14,210 bases of DNA from an uncultured Alphaproteobacteria bacterium (GTDB taxonomy: Bacteria > Pseudomonadota > Alphaproteobacteria > Rickettsiales > UBA1997). This document shows positions 5,777 through 12,787 of this stretch, in pieces; position 1 is the stretch's first letter; each line of letters opens with the position of its first letter. The position numbers and the translations under genes were made by a program. The stretch is from contig CAINKA010000084.1 of NCBI GenBank assembly GCA_903849835.1, positions 1 to 14,210 of the forward strand. Reading direction: 5' to 3'. Under the pieces are notes generated by a model. It saw nothing but the letters and a program-made list of their open reading frames with translations. It made no database searches and was not told the DNA's origin.

Positions 5777-7095
5777 CTCCGATGCAGAAAAAGATACAAA
5801 AAAAGATGCAGAAAAAACAGATTCTCCCTTGGCAAAACCCACTCGATTTCGCAAAAAAAATTTCGGAAAATTATGGCGATGAGAGTTGGATTTTCCTCTA
5901 TTCCGCCCTCAGCGATAAAATTAAAAACTCCTTTTCCTGCATCGCGCTTTTCCCTCAAAAAAAAATTGTAACTGATGATTTTTTTGCCGCAGAAAAAATT
6001 ATAAAAAACAGCGATGAGAAATGGTTTGGATATTTGTCTTACGAAGTTGCGGAAGCTTTTGAAAAATTACCAAAAACAAAAAAATCTTTTGTCAATTTGC
6101 CCAAAATTTTTCTGATAAATTTTGCGTTGGTTTTTGAGTTTGATCATGAGAAAAAAAAGCTGACACTGGTTTACGATGATAAAAAAAAGATCGATCAAGT
6201 TTTGGGATGGACCTCACAACAAGTGCGGGGCGACATGTTGAGAGTCGAAAATTTTTCCTCAAATTTTTCCAACAAATCCTACCTCGCCGCAATTGCCGAT
6301 ATTAAAAAAATGATCTCTCGCGGAGATTTTTTTCAGACAAATCTTACAAGAAAATTTTTTGGAAAATTTAAAAAAACCCCCTCACCTCAAGAAAATTTCC
6401 AAACCTTTTGTGAACTTACCAGACTTAGCCCCGCCAACTATTCCGCATTTCTGAAACTTGATAAAAACTACGTCATCTCCTCCAGTCCAGAATTATTTTT
6501 TTCACTAAAAAATGGCAAAATAATTTCACGACCAATCAAGGGAACATCGCCTCGCGACTCCGACAAAAAACAAGATCAAAAAAATAAATCAGCGCTAAAA
6601 AATAGCCTGAAAGAACGTGCGGAAAATTTGATGATTGTTGATTTGGTGAGGAACGATTTATCCAGAATTTGCAAGGCCGGAAGCGTTGAGGTAAAAAAAC
6701 TTTTTGAAATCACTTCTTACAAAAATATCCATCACATGTCATCAGAAATTCACGGAAAAATTCGTGAGAAATTTTCTGCATTCGATGCGATTAAATCCTG
6801 TTTTCCAGCCGGATCGATGACGGGAGCGCCAAAAATTAAAGCGATGGAAATCGCGGCAAAAAAAGAAAAAATTAATCGTGGAATTTATAGCGGTGCGATT
6901 GGTTTTTTTTCAAAAAACGAAGCGAATTTATCGGTCGTAATCCGCACATTAATTTTGCAAAAAAATAAATTTGAATTCCAAGTTGGGGGGGCGATCACCT
7001 TCGACTCTAATCCGGAATCAGAACTTGAAGAAACCTTCAGCAAGGGAAGCGCAATCGCAAATTTATTAAAAATTAACTTCGCGCTAGACAATTAA
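5755..7095 (+). CDS. pabB: Aminodeoxychorismate synthase component I
   Basis: Chorismate-binding enzyme that, with a glutamine amidotransferase (PabA, not in this window), converts chorismate to 4-amino-4-deoxychorismate for folate. Visible elements are WFGYLSYEVAEAFEKL (90-105), the core starting ADIKKMISRGDFFQTNLTR (181-199), SSSPELFFS (242-250), RPIKGTSPR (259-267), AENLMIVDLVRNDLSRIC (289-306), PAGSMTGAPK (351-360) and GGAITFDSNPESELEET (411-427). The PIKGT motif with Lys 262 is diagnostic: PabB uses this lysine, while anthranilate synthase TrpE has PIAGT. The start is uncertain: ATG 5755 overlaps the prepilin-like gene by 22 nt; ATG 5782 and ATG 5806, which lie in a 24-base direct repeat coding for MQKK-rich sequence, are possible and would avoid overlap. 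Function is clear whichever is used. Confidence 0.93.
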   Translation: MGNKKFLTPMQKKIQKKMQKKQILPWQNPLDFAKKISENYGDESWIFLYSALSDKIKNSFSCIALFPQKKIVTDDFFAAEKIIKNSDEKWFGYLSYEVAEAFEKLPKTKKSFVNLPKIFLINFALVFEFDHEKKKLTLVYDDKKKIDQVLGWTSQQVRGDMLRVENFSSNFSNKSYLAAIADIKKMISRGDFFQTNLTRKFFGKFKKTPSPQENFQTFCELTRLSPANYSAFLKLDKNYVISSSPELFFSLKNGKIISRPIKGTSPRDSDKKQDQKNKSALKNSLKERAENLMIVDLVRNDLSRICKAGSVEVKKLFEITSYKNIHHMSSEIHGKIREKFSAFDAIKSCFPAGSMTGAPKIKAMEIAAKKEKINRGIYSGAIGFFSKNEANLSVVIRTLILQKNKFEFQVGGAITFDSNPESELEETFSKGSAIANLLKINFALDN

Positions 7096-7119
7096 TTTTC
7101 GCAAAAATAAAACTCAAAA

Positions 7120-7135
7120 AAACAAGATGTAGTGT
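7120..7135. promoter_or_regulatory. NrdR box 1 (upstream)
   Basis: A 16-base site aaacaagatgtagtgt centred at 7127/7128 that fits the NrdR consensus acaCwAtATaTwGtgt well in the right half (TGTAGTGT) and weakly in the left half. It lies just upstream of the -35 hexamer of nrdA. On its own it would be weak; the exact 32-bp distance to box 2 supports it. Confidence 0.55.
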
Positions 7136-7139
7136 GGTT

Positions 7140-7167
7140 TTGACAAAAATACCACTAAATGTAGTTT
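7140..7167 (+). promoter_or_regulatory. Promoter of nrdA
   Basis: A perfect -35 TTGACA (7140-7145), a 16-base spacer and TAGTTT (7162-7167, preceded by TG) form a sigma-70-type promoter. The predicted start near 7174 gives a leader of about 44 bases. Box 2 of the NrdR pair covers the -10, which would block RNA polymerase when NrdR is bound. The same TTGACA, 16 bp, TAGNNT layout is seen at the tRNA-Ile promoter. Confidence 0.55.
7152..7167. promoter_or_regulatory. NrdR box 2 (over the -10)
   Basis: The 16-base site ccactaaatgtagttt is an imperfect palindrome (ACTA/TAGT) centred at 7159/7160 and agrees with the NrdR consensus core CTATATATAG at 8 of 10 positions. Its centre is 32 bp, about three helical turns, from box 1, the spacing known for paired NrdR sites. 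NrdR is the ATP/dATP-sensing repressor of ribonucleotide reductase genes, and the gene downstream is nrdA. Confidence 0.65.
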
Positions 7168-7217
7168 TGCTGTAGAAGCGCATCGCTCCTAACGAAATTC
7201 AATTTCCAAATCAAATC

Positions 7218-9074
7218 ATGTCGAAAAAATCAGGAACAAAAATATCAAAACCATCCGCAAAAACAAAAAATTCGAAAATAAAATTTGAAGTAAAAATCGA
7301 TCCCAAGAAAGACGCCAAGCTCAGCAATTTTGGCAAAGCAGTTTTGAAAGATCGCTACTTAATGCCAGAAGAATCTTACCAAGATTTATTCGCTCGCGTC
7401 GCCGCTTATTACGCCGATGACCAAGCCCACGCCACTCGACTTTACGATTACATTTCCAATCTCTGGTTCATGCCCGCAACGCCAATTTTAAGCAATGGTG
7501 GCACAGATCGCGGACTTCCGATCTCATGTTTTTTAAACGAATCTTCTGACTCACTTTCCGGCATTGTCAGCTTATGGAACGAAAATGTTTGGCTCGCATC
7601 AAAAGGCGGCGGCATAGGCAGCTATTGGGGCAATCTGCGTTCGATCGGCGAAACTGTGCGTGGCAATGGTAAAACTTCCGGCATCGTTCCCTTCATCAAA
7701 GTGATGGATTCGCAAACTTTAGCAATCTCGCAAGGCAGCTTGCGACGCGGCTCCGCAGCAGTTTATCTTCCGATCAATCATCCGGAAATCGAAGAATTTA
7801 TTGACATTCGTCGCCCAACTGGTGGCGATCCAAATCGTCGCTCGCTCAACCTACATCACGGTGTAGCGGTCACTGATGAGTTCATGCGCGCAGTTGAAAA
7901 AGATGGTGACTTCGAATTAAAAAGCCCTCACAGCGGCCAAACTCTTGAGGTCGTGAAGGCACGCACTTTGTGGGTTAAGCTTTTAACCACTCGCGTTGAA
8001 ACCGGCGAACCTTACATCCTCTTCATCGACGCCGTTAATCGCGCTATTCCCGAGCATCACAAGAAACTTGGGCTTCAAGTTAAAACTTCAAATCTTTGCA
8101 GCGAAATTACGCTTCCAACCGGAATTGATCATTTGGGAAAAGACCGCACTGCAGTGTGCTGCCTATCTTCGCTCAATCTAGAATTTTACGATGAGTGGAA
8201 AGATAATCCGCAAATTCTCGAAGATGTGATGCGTTTCCTCGACAATGTTTTGCAAGACTTCATCGAAAAAGCGCCCGACACAATGTCGAAAGCAAAATAT
8301 TCCGCAATGCGCGAACGCAGCGTCGGGCTTGGTGTCATGGGCTTTCACTCTTTCCTCCAAAGCAAAAATGTTCCGCTTGAGTCAGCAATGAGCAAAGTTT
8401 GGAACAAGAAAATTTTTCAATTCATCAAGCAAGGTGTTGATCGCGCTTCGAAACTTTTGGCCAAAGAACGCGGCGCTTGCCCTGACGCAGCTGAGGTTGG
8501 GGTCGAAGAAAGATTTTCCAACAAACTTGCAATCGCGCCAACCGCTTCGATTTCAATAATCGCCAATAATTCTTCGCCAGGAATTGAGCCATTCGCTGCT
8601 AATTCTTTCACCCAAAAAACACTCACGGGTTCGTTCAATGTGAGAAATAAAAACTTGGTAAAATTGCTCGAATCGAAGGGAAAAAATACTGAAGATATTT
8701 GGTCGTCAATCACCATCACCGAAGGCTCAGTGCAACATTTGGATTTCTTGGATGAGCATGAAAAATTAGTCTTCAAAACCGCGCAAGAAATTGATCAAAG
8801 ATGGATGATCGATCTCTCCGCCGAGCGCCAAGAATACATTTGCCAAGCGCAAAGTTTGAATGTTTTTGTTCCGGGAAATACTTCGAAAAAATATCTGCAC
8901 GAAATTCATTTCAGAGCTTGGCAGAAAGGTCTGAAGAGCCTTTATTATTGCCGATCCACTTCAGTTGCGCGCGCCGATAAAGTTTCAACCAAAGGCGAAA
9001 AACATGAGCTGAATGTTTCAAACGAAGCTGCGGTTGTGGAAGAAAAATTTGATGAGTGCTTGTCCTGTCAATAG
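7218..9074 (+). CDS. nrdA: Class I ribonucleoside-diphosphate reductase, alpha (catalytic) subunit
   Basis: Reduces ribonucleoside diphosphates to deoxy forms together with a radical-bearing beta subunit. Active-site cysteines are visible: Cys 104 (PISCFL), Cys 294 in NLCSE (292-296) and Cys 314/315 (AVCCLSSLNL). PTASIS is at 441-446; the radical-transfer tyrosine pair is Tyr 576-577 (LYYCRS); and the flexible tail ends ECLSCQ with a CxxC (614, 617) for re-reduction by thioredoxin or glutaredoxin. The YY pair argues for class I rather than B12-dependent class II. At 618 residues it is shorter than E. coli NrdA (761), and the N-terminus is a Lys/Ser-rich linker, not an ATP cone, so allosteric activity control by dATP is probably missing. 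nrdB is not next to it, although it usually follows. Two NrdR boxes control the promoter. Confidence 0.93.
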   Translation: MSKKSGTKISKPSAKTKNSKIKFEVKIDPKKDAKLSNFGKAVLKDRYLMPEESYQDLFARVAAYYADDQAHATRLYDYISNLWFMPATPILSNGGTDRGLPISCFLNESSDSLSGIVSLWNENVWLASKGGGIGSYWGNLRSIGETVRGNGKTSGIVPFIKVMDSQTLAISQGSLRRGSAAVYLPINHPEIEEFIDIRRPTGGDPNRRSLNLHHGVAVTDEFMRAVEKDGDFELKSPHSGQTLEVVKARTLWVKLLTTRVETGEPYILFIDAVNRAIPEHHKKLGLQVKTSNLCSEITLPTGIDHLGKDRTAVCCLSSLNLEFYDEWKDNPQILEDVMRFLDNVLQDFIEKAPDTMSKAKYSAMRERSVGLGVMGFHSFLQSKNVPLESAMSKVWNKKIFQFIKQGVDRASKLLAKERGACPDAAEVGVEERFSNKLAIAPTASISIIANNSSPGIEPFAANSFTQKTLTGSFNVRNKNLVKLLESKGKNTEDIWSSITITEGSVQHLDFLDEHEKLVFKTAQEIDQRWMIDLSAERQEYICQAQSLNVFVPGNTSKKYLHEIHFRAWQKGLKSLYYCRSTSVARADKVSTKGEKHELNVSNEAAVVEEKFDECLSCQ

Positions 9075-9084
9075 CAATTCCAAC

Positions 9085-9112
9085 TTGCCTTTTCAAACTC
9101 GATTAATAGCTT
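9085..9112 (+). promoter_or_regulatory. Possible promoter of tRNA-Glu
   Basis: TTGCCT (9085-9090), a 16-base spacer and TAGCTT (9107-9112), followed by a G+C-rich GCGCCGCTCC discriminator, copy the layout of the tRNA-Ile promoter. Both hexamers deviate from consensus, so read-through from nrdA is an alternative source of this tRNA. Confidence 0.4.
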
Positions 9113-9129
9113 GCGCCGCTCCTTTTCTT

Positions 9130-9204
9130 GGCCCCATCGTCTAACGGTTAGGACACCACCCTTTCACGGTGGGAATACGGATTCGAATTCCGTTGGGGTC
9201 ACCA
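9130..9204 (+). tRNA. tRNA-Glu (anticodon UUC), CCA encoded
   Basis: A complete 75-nt tRNA: acceptor GGCCCCA (9130-9136) pairs with TGGGGTC (9194-9200, one G-U); the anticodon stem is CCACC/GGTGG (9156-9160, 9168-9172) around CTTTCAC, giving anticodon TTC at 9163-9165; the T-arm contains GGATTCGAATTCC; the discriminator is A and CCA (9202-9204) is encoded. It lies 55 bases after the nrdA stop and 15 bases before a GtrA-like gene. Confidence 0.97.
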
Positions 9205-9219
9205 TTTCAGCTTCAAAAG

Positions 9220-9630
9220 ATGCCATTAGTTTCTGAGATAAAAGGCTGGATTCACAAACATCAAATTCACTCTCAACTCCCTCGCTTCCTTACCATCGGC
9301 TGCATCGCAACCATCATCAGCTATTCGGTTTTTTTAATTTGCCTACGAATTTTTGGAATTCATTACCTCATTGCAAACATCATCTGCTTCATTGCCGGCA
9401 TTAGTGTGGGCTATCCATTGAACAAAATTTGGACATTCAAATCTGACTCTCAAAAAAAATTTCATCACTATTTCACAGTCTATCTCGCCTCGCTTTTCAT
9501 CGGTTTAATTTTTCTAAAAATCACGGTGGATTTCATCGGCATCATTCCAGAAATCGCCAGCCTTCTAAGTCTTGGGATCACCACCTGCACTAACTTCGTC
9601 GGCACAAAATTTTTCGTCTTCAAAAAGTAG
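9220..9630 (+). CDS. GtrA-like four-helix membrane protein
   Basis: A 136-residue integral membrane protein with four predicted helices (about 23-43, 48-67, 84-103, 108-128). The sequence RFLTIGCIATIISYSVFL, then AGISVGYPLNKIWTFK, and the end GTKFFVFKK are typical of the GtrA family. Family members are thought to help move undecaprenyl-phosphate-linked sugars across the inner membrane or to act in polysaccharide and teichoic-acid glycosylation; the substrate here is unknown, and no glycosyltransferase partner is adjacent. ATG 9220 is preferred: an in-frame upstream ATG at 9169 lies inside tRNA-Glu and must not be used. The gene begins 15 bases after the tRNA and may share its transcript. Its last 11 bases overlap the end of the convergent comEC gene. 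Confidence 0.85.
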   Translation: MPLVSEIKGWIHKHQIHSQLPRFLTIGCIATIISYSVFLICLRIFGIHYLIANIICFIAGISVGYPLNKIWTFKSDSQKKFHHYFTVYLASLFIGLIFLKITVDFIGIIPEIASLLSLGITTCTNFVGTKFFVFKK

Positions 9631-11911
9631 TTTTGATTAAAATTTTATCACCTTTGAAATAAAAAAAATGTCCGCCTCTTTCATAAAAATCGAAATTATC
9701 TATTTTGATTTTACCCTCACCGATACAGTCCGGAAGCTTATATTTCGCGGTTAGATTCACTATCACATCAAAATCTTTTTTACATATCTCAGAAATTTTA
9801 TTTCGCTTCAAAAGCACCAGGAATTTTTTTCCGTCAGCTAGTAGTGCGACAGATTTTTGATTTTCTGTGGTTTTTAGATATTTAAATTTCTCTTCGCTCA
9901 TCCTCCTCATCCACAATGCACGCTGCCTAGAAGGTCTTAGGTTGCGAGAAAAAACCAAGCCATTTTCCTTGTCGTAAATGGCAAAAAATTTCTGCTGCCC
10001 ATCAAATAAAATATCGGGTTTTTGAGTGAAAAAAATTGTTAAAAAGGAAAAAGAAAAAATAGCGATTCCAACAAATCTCAGCTCACTTTTCGTCAAACAA
10101 ATCAGCAGCAGCCCAATGATTGCAAGGATTAAGCCCGCGCCAGATAATTGCGGACTGATCAAATGCGAGTAATTAAAATTCGTGACGAGCATCACGATTT
10201 TCTCGATCCAAAAAATTCCCTCTCCCATCAAAAGTAAAATATATTTTTCCAATCCCAGCGGCATTAAAAACAGCGACAGAAAACCAAGCGGCATCACGAT
10301 AAAACTTGTCAGAGGAATCGCCAAAACATTGGCTACGAAACCAAGCAGAGCAACGTTTTGAAATGAGTGCATTAGGAATGGAAAAGTCGCGATCTGAATT
10401 AAAATCGAGACCAAAATAATTTCCAAAAAATACCAAAAAAATCTGACAAAAATTCGTCGATCAAAATTCGAATTTCTTTTTTTCGAAAGCGTTTCGTAAA
10501 AAATTCCAAGCACTAAAATCGCCGCAAAAGAAAGTTGAAAACTCACGTTAAAAACCGCGTAAGGATTGAATAAAATCAGAAAAAAAACTGCGCTCATAAT
10601 CGCTCTTCGCGAGTCAATTTTTTCGTTCAAAAACAATGCGATTAAAACCAGTAAAACCATTAGAAATGCACGCTGCGCCGGCAGTGGAGATCCTGCTATT
10701 TTTAGGTAAAAATAAGTCGCAAAAATTGCAGCAACTGCGGAGATTTTTTTGAGATCAAAATGCAGTGCCAAATATTCACTTCGTGACAATAAAAAACGCG
10801 TCGCAACAAAAAAAATCGCACCAGCAAGCGAAAGATGAAAACCGGAAATAGAGAGCAAATGCGCTAGTCCAGAACTTCTAATTTTATCGAGTAAGTTTTT
10901 TGAAATTTGACTTTGATCGCCAATTAAAAATGCCAGTGCGATCGCAGATTCATCTCCTTCAAGCGAAGCTAAAATTCTGCCACGAATTTTTTCTCGTAGA
11001 AAATTAAACCAGCTGTCGAGGCTTGAGATTTCTGCCTTCTCGATGATTTTGACTTCGCCCAAAACAAAGCCGTAAGCGCCAATTTTTTTCGACTTAGCAT
11101 CGAGTTTAAAATCAAAATCATCCGGAAATTCTTTTGCTTGAGATGGCTGCAGCATCAAACGTGCAGCGATTACATCATTTACTCCAACCTGCTGAAAATT
11201 TTTTATCAGATTCACAGAAATTTTTTGCGGCGGATTTGGAAATGCCTCGCGCCCATTAATCTCTTGCCACGCAACCTGCTGGTAATTTTTCGAATAATCC
11301 AAAAACTCGCGATCGATTTCTTGAAATCCCGCAAGATTTAAAAAATCTTTTTCAATTTTTTTGTCGGAAATTTTTTTTGGCTTTTTGGTTTTTGGTTTTG
11401 GAATAGATCCAACCACATCATCATCCCGAACTTGTTTCAGGATCTTTTTCTTCTGCTTCTTGACTTTTTTTTTCTTCTTAACTTTTTTCTTCTCAACAAA
11501 TTTTGATTTGTAAAGCTCGAGGTCTGAGATCAACAAATTCGCGCCTTCGAGATGGTTGGTGGGATTATAAAATTTTCTCACATCTTCAATTTTTCCAACA
11601 ACATCAACAAAAATTTTGCCGTGAATTTCAGTCTGATTGAGAAAAATTTTTTGATAAAAATTTGCGTAAAAACATCCGGCTAAAAATAGCGCACAAGCAG
11701 CAAAAATTAAGGCTCTGTAGGAGTTGCGATTTAAAAAATAAAACAGCGCTGAGCCAAAAAAAAGAGCAGCAAAAAAATAAAATTTTTCTAAAAAATTTAC
11801 TTCAAACGAAAAATAAAAAGCCACTCCAAAGCCAAGCAGGACAGGGATCCAAAGATAAAAATTTTCTCGTTCTTTTTCGACGATGTGAGTGATGGTGGTG
11901 ACGGGTTTCAT
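9620..11911 (-). CDS. comEC: ComEC/Rec2-type DNA uptake channel protein
   Basis: Inner-membrane channel for single-stranded DNA import in natural transformation, 763 residues. Residues ~18-85 hold the first membrane helices and ~95-290 the soluble N-terminal region. The competence domain shows SSGLAHLLSISGFHLSLAGA (346-365) and AGSPLPAQRAFLMVLLV (406-422), followed by many helices to about residue 640. The C-terminal region (~640-763) lacks the HxHxDH motif of the metallo-beta-lactamase domain found in many ComEC proteins, as seen in several shorter homologues. The N-terminal region carries a Lys-rich insert (140-187), in which ILKQVRDDD (157-165) is encoded by a family B repeat. ATG 11911 is chosen because the frame further up (to 12001) only translates the family A repeat. 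The 3' end overlaps the GtrA-like gene by 11 bases. Confidence 0.88.
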   Translation of the reverse strand: MKPVTTITHIVEKERENFYLWIPVLLGFGVAFYFSFEVNFLEKFYFFAALFFGSALFYFLNRNSYRALIFAACALFLAGCFYANFYQKIFLNQTEIHGKIFVDVVGKIEDVRKFYNPTNHLEGANLLISDLELYKSKFVEKKKVKKKKKVKKQKKKILKQVRDDDVVGSIPKPKTKKPKKISDKKIEKDFLNLAGFQEIDREFLDYSKNYQQVAWQEINGREAFPNPPQKISVNLIKNFQQVGVNDVIAARLMLQPSQAKEFPDDFDFKLDAKSKKIGAYGFVLGEVKIIEKAEISSLDSWFNFLREKIRGRILASLEGDESAIALAFLIGDQSQISKNLLDKIRSSGLAHLLSISGFHLSLAGAIFFVATRFLLSRSEYLALHFDLKKISAVAAIFATYFYLKIAGSPLPAQRAFLMVLLVLIALFLNEKIDSRRAIMSAVFFLILFNPYAVFNVSFQLSFAAILVLGIFYETLSKKRNSNFDRRIFVRFFWYFLEIILVSILIQIATFPFLMHSFQNVALLGFVANVLAIPLTSFIVMPLGFLSLFLMPLGLEKYILLLMGEGIFWIEKIVMLVTNFNYSHLISPQLSGAGLILAIIGLLLICLTKSELRFVGIAIFSFSFLTIFFTQKPDILFDGQQKFFAIYDKENGLVFSRNLRPSRQRALWMRRMSEEKFKYLKTTENQKSVALLADGKKFLVLLKRNKISEICKKDFDVIVNLTAKYKLPDCIGEGKIKIDNFDFYERGGHFFYFKGDKILIKTTF
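11423..11443. repeat. Family B 21-bp palindromic repeat inside comEC (coding)
   Basis: On the minus strand this reads ATCCTGAAACAAGTTCGGGAT, split as ATCCTGAA - ACAAG - TTCGGGAT, identical to 2105-2125 except one base (A to G). It is in frame and adds ILKQVRDD to a Lys-rich, probably disordered loop of ComEC. It resembles how Rickettsia palindromic elements are tolerated inside genes. Confidence 0.8.
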
Positions 11912-11939
11912 TCTGGTGTGAATGGGTTTTAGTAAGATA

Positions 11940-12034
11940 GTTACTGCAATGTCATGCTGAACTTGTCGAAGCATGCTGATGGGCGCAGTGGCTTGAATCA
12001 CGCTTCGACAAGCTCAGCATGACATTGCAGTAAC
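11940..12034. repeat. Family A palindromic repeat, copy 2 (long two-arm hairpin)
   Basis: Arms 11940-11975 and 11999-12034 (36 bases each) pair with two mismatches (11961/12013 and 11973/12001) around a 23-base loop. Both arms carry CTGARCTTGTCGAAG. The loop aligns with that of copy 1 (shared GGC.CAGT.GC and GAAT), so the whole unit, not just the arms, is related. It lies 48 bases after the dnaQ stop and 28 bases before the comEC start on the same strand. Confidence 0.85.
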
Positions 12035-12082
12035 CAGCTCAACACTGAAAAAGTTTCATAAATTCAGCTTCGTAAATTGGAT

Positions 12083-12787
12083 TCAACAATATCCCCAAAG
12101 ATTGCTTTTAAAATTTTTCATTACGAATTCTTTGTGGTTTTTTAAATCATCTTCCGACGCAGGAAAATCGCGCTTTGGCAGAGTTTTTTTTGTTTGATTT
12201 TCTACGATTGTTTGTTCAACTTTTGCAGAAATTTGTGATTTTTTTTCGACTTCAAAACCGAGCCCAGCTTGCGCGCCACCCATTAATTCCACGTAAACAT
12301 CGCAAAGCAATTCAGTGTCTAGAAGAGCTCCGTGCTTGGTTCTGCGAGATGAATCAACATTAAATCTTTTGCACAAAGCATCGAGCGATGCTGGAGATCC
12401 CGGAAATTTTTTGCGCGCGATTAAAAGCGTGTCAGTAATACGACTCATGTCCAAGCCTTGCAGCCCAAGGATTTTCAGCTCGTAGTTAAGAAATTTGCTA
12501 TCGAAAGCGGAGTTGTGAATCACGAGCTGCGCATCTTTTACGAAATCCAAAAACTTATGTGCGATGTGATCAAAAATCGGTTTGTCTTTTAGAAATTCGG
12601 TAGAAATTCCGTGAATGTTGAAAGCCTCGCGAGGCACCTCACGGCGCGGGTTCACGTAGGTGTGAAAAACTTTTCCGCTTTTAATTTTATTGACCAATTC
12701 AACGCAGGCAATCTCGATAATTTTATGACCATCGCGAGGGTCGAGGCCAGTGGTTTCAATGTCTAAACAAATTTCGCGACTACTCAT
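12083..12787 (-). CDS. dnaQ: DNA polymerase III epsilon subunit (3'-5' proofreading exonuclease)
   Basis: Proofreading subunit of the replicative polymerase, 234 residues from ATG 12787. DEDDh exonuclease motifs are complete: DIETTGLD (9-16, Asp 9 and Glu 11) for ExoI, VIHNSAFDSKFLNYEL (89-104, Asp 96) for ExoII, and RTKHGALLDTELL (149-161, His 152 and Asp 157) for ExoIII. After a linker of about 190-205 a C-terminal segment (LPKRDFPASEDDLKNHKEFV, then LWGYC) resembles the alpha-binding tail of alphaproteobacterial DnaQ. An in-frame ATG at 12799 would add MIQL; 12787 gives the usual start just before the ExoI strand and an 8-nt overlap with lpxA instead of 20 nt. It probably shares a transcript with fabZ and lpxA. 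A family A hairpin follows its stop. Confidence 0.93.
   Translation of the reverse strand: MSSREICLDIETTGLDPRDGHKIIEIACVELVNKIKSGKVFHTYVNPRREVPREAFNIHGISTEFLKDKPIFDHIAHKFLDFVKDAQLVIHNSAFDSKFLNYELKILGLQGLDMSRITDTLLIARKKFPGSPASLDALCKRFNVDSSRRTKHGALLDTELLCDVYVELMGGAQAGLGFEVEKKSQISAKVEQTIVENQTKKTLPKRDFPASEDDLKNHKEFVMKNFKSNLWGYC

Noticed and set aside
6985..6991. Run of seven G in pabB as a phase-variation tract
   Set aside because: It encodes the conserved VGGAIT motif, the frame is intact, and seven G is short for slippage switching.
5755..7095. pabB as anthranilate synthase trpE
   Set aside because: The PIKGT motif with lysine is that of PabB; TrpE has PIAGT, and the neighbour is pabC-like.
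7218..9074. Ribonucleotide reductase as B12-dependent class II
   Set aside because: The Tyr-Tyr radical-transfer pair and the CxxC tail fit class I alpha subunits.
9169..9219. Upstream extension of the GtrA-like gene
   Set aside because: It begins inside tRNA-Glu; the extra residues come from the tRNA 3' half.
11662..11892. Lys-rich + strand frame opposite the comEC start
   Set aside because: It is a shadow of the A/T-rich, membrane-coding comEC sequence.
2172..12034. CRISPR array from the repeated palindromes
   Set aside because: The copies are about 10 kb apart with no regular spacers and no cas genes.
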